This document shows, in pieces, positions 48,701 through 60,700 of a stretch of DNA of 64,000 nt. A program made the position numbers and the translations under genes. How positions within the stretch are numbered: the stretch's first letter is position 1; every line of letters starts with the position of its first letter. Under the pieces are notes generated by a model, which was not told the DNA's origin, made no database searches, and worked only from the letters and a program-made list of their open reading frames with translations. Origin of the DNA: Pycnopodia helianthoides (taxonomy: Eukaryota > Echinodermata > Asteroidea > Forcipulatida > Asteriidae); NCBI GenBank assembly GCA_032158295.1, contig CM063251.1:6978253-7042252 (forward strand), read 5' to 3'.

Positions 48701-51700
48701 TCAGTTTGGGTTAGAACCTGTCAATATTCAAAACTTCTTTTTATTGTAAACTCGGTTTGGGTGACAAGCTTCCTTCTGAATACAATTTTAACTTTGTTTT
48801 ATAGTTTAAAAATTGCAAAAAAAACCTCAAGTTTTGGGTTAGAACTTTCTTTCAAATACGCTTTGAAGCTTGCTGTGGAAAATTAAACTTCTTTACAGCA
48901 AACATGAAATATTGCTAGATATGGATTTGCTATCTACTCTTTCTGGAGACAAAACTAACATACTCTGACTGAAGATTAAATGCAAATCAATTCTTCGACT
49001 TACCTGACGTCCGGCTGCACCAGCTCGACCAGTGGCACCTGAGCTACCATCGCTGCCCTAAAAAAAAAACAATGGCTTTATCCTTGCATTACAGTTTTCA
49101 GTCAAATTAACCAACTTAAATATTTATTAAAAACAGAAAAGGTTTCTTGTTGGTCTCCTTTCTGAAAATTTATAGGGGGCTTGTCTTCCGACGTAAATCA
49201 GGTGAAGTAAATCAGGAAAGAATCCTCTCGATCCACTTAGCAAAGTAGCAGTCCAGGCCGATTTCCTTCCTCCCGCCCAGGTAGTACTTAGTAGGCGGGA
49301 CGGTTCTTTTCAGAAATAAAAAGTCCCCCCTCCCAACCCGAATTCCAAAATATACTCCGCAGTGGAAAAAAGAACAGCAAGACAAGTTCTTACAAGAACA
49401 ATCTTCACAGGGAAAGTAGATATAACCATCGCAAACCAAATAATTCACGAATTGTGGTCTGATTAAGTCCACTTGTTGAATTTCCACTGAGCAAGTTAAT
49501 TCAACCACTCCACTTCTCTGTAGATTCTTACCCTTTCTCTCCATAAAACAGCCCCTCCCGCATCCCCGCACCCCACCCCACTACCCTTCTCGTACGACAA
49601 GCCCCCTACCCCCTTGTAACAAGTTTTTAAGACTTACCTCTCTGCTTCATCCCATCAGGTCCTCGCTGTCCTGGTGGCCAGAAGATCCCTGAAAAGAAGC
49701 CAAATGCCAAATAGGTGTGACCACAGAGCAGAAACAAACAAAAAAACACAAGTATAAACCGGTATTCACTTCACAAAATCATTAAACTCACAAAAGTTTT
49801 TAGTGTTCGTTAAATTCAAGATTGTAGCTCTTTATCATTGTTCTGAGGAAGTTTTAGGTTATCTTGAACTAAGATAAAAATGTGAATCAATAAAATGACA
49901 TAGTACAAAAATCATGATTTAGATGAACCTACAGACATTAAATGCCTAAATGTAAATTCATTTGTTTAAAATTTATTGTAAACAAAAATACAATATTTCA
50001 ACATTGTCAAGAATTTGTCGAGGAATAAAATGCAAAACAGCTTGCCCATGAAATATGTAAATTGCACATCGCGTGTGTGCACTAAAATTACTGATCAGAA
50101 AAAAATTAGGAAATATCGTGCCTTTTTCCATGGGGCTGATGGTGTCGTGACACAAAAAATGTTTGTGTGTGTGCCTAGTGCATAGTATTATGGCGCTTGC
50201 AACCAATAGTGTCTATAAAAAAAACATTGCCTGTAAGCCAAACAATCTGACATATATTTGTTGTATGGCGTGTCGATTGAAAAACGTTAAGATGGGGAAG
50301 AAGTTAATCATCAAAAGACTGTGGACATGTTAAACTTTTAAGGAAGACTTACGGGTTGTCCAACTGATCCAGTTTCTCCCATCATGCCTGACATTCCACG
50401 GGCTCCCTGATATGCAAAAATTATAACATGTATAAGAAGATGCAATATTGTGTAACAAACACACAACATCAAAATCAATAGAACGAATCCAACGAACACA
50501 GAACATTACAATCAACAGATCCCGAATGATGGTTCGGCCATCTTTTTTTTTTTTTGCCCGTGCCGTTCAATGAAAGAAAACTGTTTTTTTTCCCCAAAGA
50601 GAAATGGTGCTTCTTTACTTGCACAGTTTTTCCTGGTGTGACCAATCACGGCATCTGCCATTAGCAGTTTTGCCTGGTGTGCCCAATCACAGCATCTGCC
50701 ATTAGCAGGGTGTGACTAATCACAGCATCTGCCATTAGCAGTTTTTACCTGGTGTGACCAATCACAGCATCTGCCATTAGAAACGCTTTGTCCGAATGCT
50801 GTACTCAGTATTCGCAAAACATTCAACTGACAGAAAAACAATGCAATTCCTAGCACATTTTAATAATACGTTTTTGGTCAATTAACTTTCGCAGTGAACA
50901 GTTTCTGGATATCTGACTTGCCTATAGATTTCACACACAAGACCAACTTCGATTAATTGTACAGATTCTAATCTTAAAGGGTCTACTCACACGTCGTCCA
51001 GATGCTCCTGGGGCACCTGGGGGTCCAGGTGGTCCCTAAAATAATAAAAAAAGCAGAAAATAAGACAATTTAATCAACTTTGATGGATTATTCAACAGAG
51101 ATTTCTTACGCCAACTTTATACTTATTATACAGTTGTGACAAAAAAATTTTGATCTGAATTGTTCTCTTTTGTTTTGTTTTGTTGTTGCTGTACATAAAT
51201 GCCTTCTTTAAGGCTTCTTTGAGAAAAGTATGTAAGTTCTCAAAAGAGTTGGTTGCAAGGCTTCTTTGAGAAAAGTATGTTCTCAAAAGAGTTGGTTGCA
51301 AGGCTTCTTTGAGAAAAGTATGTTAGTTCTCAAAAGAGTTGGTTGCAAGGCTTCTTTGAGAAAAGTATGTTCTCAAAAGAGTTAGTTGAAAGGCTTCTTT
51401 GATAAAAGTATGTTCTCAAAAGAGTTGGTTGCAAGGCTTCTTTGAGAAAAGTATGTTAGTTCTCAAAAGAGTTGGTTGCAAGGCTTCTTTGAGAAAAGTA
51501 TGTTCTCAAAAGAGTTAGTTGCAAGGCTTCTTTGATAAAAGTATGTTCTCAAAAGAGTTGGTTGCAAGGCTTCTTTGAGAAAAGTATGTTAGTTCTCAAA
51601 AGAGTTGGTTGCAAGGCTTCTTTGAGAAAAGTATGTTCTCAAAAGAGTTAGTTGCAAGGCTTCTTTGATAAAAGTATGTTCTCAAAAGAGTTGGTTGCAA

Positions 51701-54700
51701 GGCTTCTTTGAGAAAAGTATGTTCTCAAAAGAGTTAGTTGCAAGGCTTCTTTGATAAAAGTATGTTCTCAAAAGAGTTGGTTGCAAGGCTTCTTTGAGAA
51801 AAGTATGTTCTCAAAAGAGTTAGTTGCAAGGCTTCTTTGATAAAAGTAGATGTTCTAAAAACAGTTGGTTGCATTTTCTAAATGTTTCGACTCTTGAATT
51901 GTACTTTTAATCGGGGGACTGTTAAAGGTAAATAATCTAACTGATGATACAATTAATTTGTTTTTATGTCATCCGTTATTCTGCATTATTGCATAGATTT
52001 TTGATATCCAATTCGAATAAGAAAGTTGTTGTATTTGGAAATTATTACAATTTTAAGAAAAAGCAGTTTTACCTGAACGACTTGCTGGGGTGCAGAATAT
52101 CCTCCCATGCTCTGTCCCTTGGACTGGTATTGTTGTTGGTAGGTTGGGGCAAGGGCCTAAAAAACAAAACGAGGAGGTTAAACACTGAAAAGGTTTCTTA
52201 AAGATAGTGTAACAGTATAGCGCCACCTAAATGTCAGTGTAACAAAACACCAGCTCTTGCCTCGGAAACTAGTCAACTTCCAACACCTCGGCGAGCTAAT
52301 GTCGACTGTCCAGCTGAAATAGACCAGGTTCTATTTTGTTTTAATACACCTCAAACTTCTCCCTACTTTGGCATCAATGAGCTCCAAGAGGCGCAACATT
52401 TACTTGTGGGACGATCTTTTTATGTGTGCCTAGCGATGTGGGCCTATGGAAGGGCCCATGTGGGGTCTTTTTACACAATGGCAACAATTGATCCCACACA
52501 GTTTTTCTTTGTTCGACCTGTACCCCAAAGAGGTATTCTTTAGAAAAGGGAATAATAGAACAAAACCAGGACCCTACAAACCCAACCCGTACAAGATTGT
52601 GTGCGCGTGCGCTTGGTCAACAGCAACAAAATAGCATCTGGCACGTGATGATGAATGGACCGTGAGAATTCGGCACTGGATCATGAATATGTATGAGTAT
52701 AGTAGTTTCAGTTTACCTCTCCAGGGGGTCCTGGCTGTCCAGGGGCACCATCAGCTCCAGGAAATCCAGACTCTCCTTGGTCTCCATCTGGACCCTGTGA
52801 AGCAACATTGAAATGAGAGAAAGCAAATTAAACTGGGCATTTTTAATAAAAAGGTTATCTTTTAACAGATCTTCTTGATTTTTTTGATGGGGAACACAAT
52901 GGGGAACACAGATGGGGTACATGTTTTAAGTTGAAACTCAAGTGTGTCCAATTGTTTAGTCCTCTAAGTATAAAGGATTGGGGGAGTAAATATTTTCCTT
53001 TTTTTGGTGCTAATATGAGGCATTCCCTTGGTTTCATTACCAGAAATAATAAGAATAATTTGGTGCTTAGAAGGGGGATGGCAGATTGATGCTAACAGGT
53101 GGTGGGTACCTACCTTAGGGCCAGCTGGTCCCATACGGCCTGGGTATCCCTTGGGGCCATACGCACCCTGTCAAAATGAAATCAAATTTGTGTTAGTTAT
53201 ACTTAGCAATTTATGCTTAACAACATCGGGAATTCAACAACAGAACCTATACTTATTAACCCTCCAAGAGGTGCATATTCCGGGAGTACTCCAAGAGTTT
53301 TCTCTTCTGTGTATCCTGCACTTCCAGTGCAGATATCTTTCAACGGCAACAAAACAACAACAACAAAGCTGATGTTTTGGTTCAACAAATCTTTCTTTAT
53401 TGTGTACAATAATGCCCGGACAAACCAGGCTTTCTGCTTATTTTTCCACTACACTCTCGTGCTTTGCGGAAATTCAGAATAAAGAGCCCATTCCAACAGC
53501 TTTATTCCAACTACTGCATCTCTTTGGAACTCCTTGCCTGGTGCATGTTTCCCTCCATCCTACATTCTAGACTGTTCTAAGAGGAATATCAATTCCTACC
53601 TTCAGCTCCCCTGAGTTATTTTCATGTTAATTGCACTCTTCTTGTAGCCCCCTTACAGAGAGTGGTTTAAAGCCTTGTTCGAGCAAACTTGCGTTAAAAA
53701 TATACAAAACAGAAAAACCCACAACCACTTATTTTTCACTCACCGGAGGTCCAGCTGGGCCAGTAAGTCCTTGGGGTGAATAGGCGCTCATATCCTGCAT
53801 GAAAAAGAAAAGAAAAAAAAAAAAAACAACAGAAAAATGTTATTGCTTTGATTGCTTTCAACACAGTCAGTTTCCCTAGTAGTTTACTCCTTGATGTTTG
53901 AAAATTTGCATCATTCTGTAACAATAAATTTGCGCATACTGTGGTTCTTCAAACATTGGACATCGCAAATACTACGGCTTATTTTTTAACAAGTAAGAAA
54001 ATAAACTCACAGGTATGTCAGCAGGCTCACCACGGGGACCTTGATCTCCCCTGGGTCCTTTCTCGGGCTAATTAAAGAACACAAACAAGCAAAGGTTAAA
54101 TATTACATTATTTTATCAGTCATGCAAAACAAAAAACAAAAACAACAGACAAACAAACAATGCATACTTATAAATCACAAATCGACCTACATGTATAGTC
54201 AGAGCTGTATATTAGGAGAGTTGTTACACAGGGGGACCAGTTTCCTGTGGTCACGTGGTTACTGGACACCATTTTGGGTCCAAATGTAGCACAACCCAAT
54301 GTGCAGTCTAGTCTGGCACCCTGTGTGCACACACACATCCATTTTTCTCGCAACTCTCCATATATACAGCTCTGTGCACAGCTATTTCACAGTTACTTTT
54401 GACTCAAAGGTTGAGATTTCAACTTAAACTTTTGAGGCAAATTTTTTTTTGGTTCAACTCCTAAGACTTACCTTAACAGCTGTGAGATTCCATTCAAAGC
54501 AAGAAGGCACCCATGGAAAACAGGCAAGGAAGAAAAAAACACAGTTGTGAGAAAAAGTACACAAATAAATTAACCACAACAAAAACACCATTGATCAGAT
54601 TAACACAAAATGCAAAAAAAATGCGAAAGATTACAAGATGTTAGTTTGGATTCGGTTGAGAGAGATGTTGATTTCTGTGCACATTGTGGTCACACAGGGG

Positions 54701-57700
54701 GCTAAGACGACAACATTATTAGATTTACAATTGCATGATACACACATGCCGCCGGGCTGGCAGCGGGGGTCATGACCTCTTACCCTTGACACAGTTTAGT
54801 TTTCTACATTTTGTCATTGCGCCCTCGCGGGCCCCGGACAGAGTGAAAGGTATTGAGGGACTATCCCCACGTGACAGCTCGACACACATAAATCCGCCTC
54901 CCTCTTCGCAGGGTACGTCCTCCTTGTTCACACGTGCAGCGAGGTTGTTGAAGGTCATGCGGGAGCCAGCCCTCAGATCCCGACCTCCCATCTCTGGGGT
55001 CAGGGTCTGTCGGTTCAGAACTCGGCGGCTTCCGCGGCCGGTGGGAGTGTTGGCGATGAAGGTCTCCAGCCTCCAGAGGTTTCGTCCGGTTGCGTCGCCG
55101 CTGTTGGGGTTGGAGGTGATCGAGACATCAAAGTCGATCTCGTTCTCTCCGTCGGTTATGTCAAAGTTCTCAGCTCGTAGATCGGTGCTGTCAATAGTGA
55201 TACCTGGATCGTAAGAAAGTTCAATTTTTAAAGAGTCAACGATTGGCATTCAATCAGAGTTTTTAAAACCAAATGTTTCTGATAATGGTTTTTCAGAATT
55301 TAAATTCTTGTTTGTGAAAATTAAAACGAGTTGATATACTTGTACACAGGAGAGGGAATTACAAAAGGGACATAAAGAAAATGAATGAAATTTGTATTTT
55401 TTGGTTCAATCATTCGTACCTCTCGATCTATAATAGTCAGTACAAATGTACAGCACTCACCGTCACACTTTTGACGGAAGCATCTCTTCAAGACAGTACG
55501 ATCGGGGATAGGCTTCAACTCAAAGGGTGGTTCTGGTCTGGCACCCTGGGTCAGCTCCGCACACATATAGCGCACCTCACTGCAAGACAAGCCTTGCATG
55601 TTGAAGTTTGTGTCCACCATTCCGAATTCAATGTCCTCCCCCGGGTAGGCATCTTTGTTGACCTGATACTTGCTAAAGGCGCCTCTCTGCTCGTTGAAGC
55701 GGCGTCCCGTACCGGTCTCGCTGTCACTTCCGAAGAGGGTGAGGTCCCACAGGCCATCTCCGTAAACACCGCCACTGTCAGGGGTCGTTACTGCCTTCAT
55801 GTTAAACATTATTCTATTGTAAGGGTCGTTTTCCTTCAAGACAGAGTAGTCATTGGAGATGACATCCAAGCCGGTCACTTTCACACCTGTGAATGATAAA
55901 CAAAACTCATTCTCAATCTTGCCTGTTACAAACTTGATTTCTTTGTTCACCCCAAATTGAAGTAAAATTTACCCAGTCAATTTCTCTTGTGGTTTATTAC
56001 TTGGCGTTTGAAAAAAGAAGCTGCTTCCCTTTCAGATCCCGGTACTGCCACTTCCCAGACGTGAAACTTGGGTGTGTTCCATTGTTTTACGGCGTAGAAG
56101 GTTAGGTGCTAGATAGCACAGCTGGCACCTTAATCCGGAGGTTGCAGGATCAATTCCTGTTCTAGTCACTTTTTTCTTTGTTCACTTGGTTTCTGATACT
56201 TTATATCATACTATTGATGCTTTGATTGGTCAGTTTCATCTGACTTTTTGAAAAACTCAAAACATCATTCTCTTTTCCGAACTTCACACATGCAAAGATA
56301 TTTTTAAAAACTACCCCAGACACAGACCATTTTTGTTACAGTGGTTTTCGATTTTCAATGGCACAGACACTCTTAACAGATACAAAGTAAGTCAGCTAAA
56401 GTTGCATGCCTGAAATCTGATGTTTATCCTTTCAGGGTTTGTAGGATTGATCTAAGTTTTGAAAACCCATTCAGATAAAAAAAAACTAGGGGTGTATTTT
56501 GTTACCTTTACGACAGTCTTGGTCTTTGCATCTTGTGATAACTTCTCCTCCATCAGCAGTCTGGAACTTGAAGTCTGGTCGCGCTCTCAGTCCCTTGGCG
56601 AACTCAACACAGAGGTACTGGAATTCAGACTCGCAGCCGAGGGCAGACAAATCAAACTCGGTATCCACCGATTGAAAGGAGAGGCTATCCCCGGCGGTCA
56701 GGTCACGGCTGGACTGGTCACGGCTGAGAATCTGGCGCCTCAGCCCAATCTGTTTGCCTTTACCATCGGGCCTGGTGGAGCCGAACGTGCCAACCCTCCA
56801 CAGAGTGTCGCCGTTGGCGCTACCCGCACTCGATCTTGAGTCAATCTTGATGCCGAGTCTGATGGGTGAGGCCTGGCCCGATACGACAGTTTCGGAGAGC
56901 ACCTTCATGTTCCAATCCATGTCATCGATTATCACACCTGAACGAATAAAAATTGTAGAATGCAGGTCTTTAATCAATATGTTCCAGTGTAAGATCTGTT
57001 GGACCAAAAAGCCATTTGCCAGTTAGATTTTTAATAAAAGTCTGGTACAATGACTTGCTCAGTCACAAGTTACCAATTAAATTCGAATTCCTAAGACTAA
57101 AGATATAGTTGCTATATGTCAAATGGTTCGGGGCAAGCTTTTGTATAGCGACCTCCAGATGAGCAAACCCTGGTACCATTGTGACATACACATTCATTAA
57201 AAATTATGTAACTTGCAAATGGCTGATTGGTTTGAGGTTAAACAAATAATAATAATAATAGCAACAATTAAGACCAAGAATAACAACCCTGAAATCTTGC
57301 CACACTTCACAGGTGGTTAATGCATGACTAAAACACTGCTATGCCTGGATAGTTTATTAATAAAAATAATAATAAGGTTTGAATAGCGCTGGTATATAGA
57401 AAACTATTCACTGCGCTGAGACCTGAGCACCAATCTTAAAGAGCACCAATCTGAATTTACCTTTACACATGTCTTCGGGAATCTCCATACAGTCTTTGAG
57501 CACCTTCGCGCTGGGGACAGGGGTCAGCTCAAACTCCACTGCGGTATCCGGATTACGACTGAACTCCGTACACAGGTATTTCATCTTCCTGCAGTCCACG
57601 TCCGTCATGTCGAACTCGGCGTCAATCGTCTGGAAGTTGAGCGGTTCCCCGGGGGTCATCAGCGCGCGGCTGCCGAAGTACTCGGACAGGACCTGGTCTT

Positions 57701-60700
57701 GTTGGTTGTAACGCGGTCCCTGGCCGTTGGAACGCTGGCTACCGTACATGTTTAGACGCCACATGTTGCGGCCGACGACGGGGGTGCTCTCGTCTGTCGT
57801 CTGTACGATTGTATCAAACTGTAAAGAGTTGCTGGATTTACCCTCGTAGAGATCACCACCAAGGAGAGTTGAATCAACACCAGACACATACACACCTGTT
57901 GATACACACAAGCAATTTGAAGGATATTTAGTTCAGTTTCTCTTTAAACCTGACCTGAACAGGTGCTTTACTTTTTGGGGGAGGGGGTTATTATGCAAGT
58001 TTGCCCCAAACAAGGCTAACAGCCAATCTTGGTAAGGGGCTACAAGAAGCAAATATTTAACATGAAAAAAAACTGCAGGGGAGATGAAGTTAGGATTCGA
58101 TATTCTTCTTAAATCAAGAACTGCCCTGATAAGGATCCTTGCACAGAGAAAATGCACAAAAACTTTTACATGATTCTTAAGTTCACTCATAAGAATCAGA
58201 ATCTTTACCTATGCATGTGCAAACAATACTTTGTAAACTTTCAATGTTACAGTTTTAAAATTGGGATGAGCTAAAAAGGCTTTCAAGAATGCAATGTGTA
58301 CAACTTTCTTACACTGCTGCAATCTTTCCAAAGTGCCCATAAAAACATTTTGATAATCATGGTTCCAGTTCTCCGTTTAGGAAAGATTATGCCTCGGCTT
58401 GGTTACATTGATTTGAATTGAGGGACAGGCAACAAGAAATAGCCGCCACCATCCTACATGTCTCTTGATTAAAAAAAAATACAAACCTCCACATTCTGCA
58501 TTCTTGCAGCTAACGATGGAATCTCCAGGGCCGGAGGTCCTGAATGCGTACTGCGGATCTGGATAGTCCCCTTGCGTAAACTCCATACATAGATACTTGT
58601 ACTCGCCGCAGCCGAGCTCTTCCATCGGGAAACTGGTACCGACGTCCGTGAACTCAACGGGCCCTCCGACTGGCATACCTCTGGCCTGGTTGTAGGCATC
58701 GAGGACCTGTGTACGCTCCGATTGTCTCATGCCAGAACCGTCCGCGTTCCGACTGCCGAAAAGATTCATCTTCCACAGTCCGGAGCCCTGAAGTTCACGG
58801 CTCTGTGGGGTGGTCCGTACAGTCGCATCGATAGTCACTGGGGTTGCCATCCCGTACTCCCTCCTGCCGGCCTCATATGACCAATCCATATCAGTAAGAG
58901 TTACACCTGGGTTAAAAGTTCAAAGAAGTGAACAGTCAGTATCAAACTGTGCAAATTTTTTCAATTTAGGTGAACCAGTTTGAGTGTGTAAAACACAAAA
59001 ACGTCTAAGTAATTTGTGTTTTAAGTACTTAACCACTGTTCACTCAGTACTGTCAGTCAATATTGGTTTGACTTTTCCTAATCTTTTACATTGTCTTCAA
59101 AGCATCGTACATGTATAAATAAAACTGATTTTTGTTATTCATAAGGCTGGAAATCCATGTGTCAGTCATGCATTCTGCGTAATTGCATAGTGCGAAATTC
59201 GTAAAAAAAGAAAGTACATGCCAAAATACGCACACAATTCCATTGCTCTGGGTATTTTCATCTTTACGCATTACGCACAACACATGCCGGACACATGGAT
59301 TTCCGGCCTACTAAGGCTATTTCAGCAAACAGACGAGTGGGTCTACATATGCCTATGTATCCTGCAACAACATGGTAGGGCTCAGGAATCCAAGATTACC
59401 TTTGCATCTGTCTCCGAGTTCAGTGCAAGATACCAGTGCTCTCTCGTTGGGAACGGCATCAAATGTGTAATCAGGTTTTGCGTTAGGATTCTTTCCCAGC
59501 TCGGCGCACAGATACTTGACTTTCTGACACTGCAGTCCGGTCATGTCAAAGTTCACCTGAGCATTCATGAAGGGTAGATCCGAGTCCATCTGGAGTGTTT
59601 GATCCATCTGGGACTGGTCGAGGACCTGGGTCTGGTAGCCGAGTCGGCGACCCTGTCCATTAGCCCTGGCGCTTCCGTACAGGCCAACCTTCCAGAGGTT
59701 GCTACCAGACACTTCAGTTGACCCTTCACCTGTGACCCCAACAATGTCCATTTGCAGCATGTTGTCCATCTTTTCTTCAATGACTGGACCGTCCCCTTGG
59801 ATTGTGGTCTCCAAACCAGTAAAGACGGCACCTGCGGTAACAAATTGGATAAATAGCTTCAACAAACAGAAAAAAGACGGACAGCTTTTCCACACCAAAC
59901 ATGACAGATTAAAACATCCAATACAATTTTTTACTCATTTCACTGCAAATTTGTTTTCAAATATTCAAAAGTACGCAGAAGTCTACTAAGAAAAGACAAG
60001 TTATAAGGATTTTTATCTGTTGATTAATAACCAATTTTTTTTCTTCAAAATGTGAGGCCACAACAAAAATTGGAATTAGTTCATCTCCTTGATATTTTAA
60101 TATGTTGAAGAGCAAGATGGAGTTACTTACGTGCTGAACATTTCTGCTGCTTGCAAGATGTTAACACATTATCACTCATGGAATCTGTACGGCCAGAAAT
60201 TTCAAATCTGAAGTCGGGCTCCGGCATGTCTCCTTTGGTGAACTCGGCGCACACATACCCATATTCGTTGCAGCCGATGGATCCGATGTCAAAATCGACT
60301 TGCTGGTTCCTGATGTTCATTGTAGAGCCCCCGTCGAGGGTCGTTGAAGCGCCGCCGGTGTTGAGGGCCTGGCTGACGTAGCCGAAACGATCGGTGGCAC
60401 TGCCGTCGGGACTCTTGCTTCCGTACATGCCCATACGCCAGAGCCCGCTGCCGGACAAGTCGCGGCTTCCAGATCTTGTCGACAGCTGGGCGTTGAAATT
60501 GACGGGCGTTTGCTGACCAGGCATGGCATTCGCAGCGGAGTAATCCCACCCAAATCTGTCTGCAATGACTCCTGCGTAGAAAAAACAATCCAAACATTTC
60601 GGGATTAATACTTCCAGATCCTAAACAAAATCTATTTCTTTAATATGTTGCTTGGAACACGAGTATCTTGGGAGTAAGTCAATATTTAATTTAGCAACCG

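Noticed and set aside
51200..51870. Regular repeat array that could be mistaken for CRISPR
   Set aside because: Units are contiguous without unique spacers, in a eukaryotic intron; it is a minisatellite.
53203..53409. Minus-strand frame with a protein-like stretch ([19 protein letters not shown]) between two minor-helix exons
   Set aside because: It is not collagenous, is not needed for frame, and neighbouring sequence contains LINE debris. An alternative exon cannot be excluded but is not supported.
54735..55896. Long plus-strand frames of 159-171 codons across the SURF exons
   Set aside because: They are antisense to exons with conserved cysteines, LW motifs and perfect phase 1-1 splice edges; they are by-products of the coding strand's composition.
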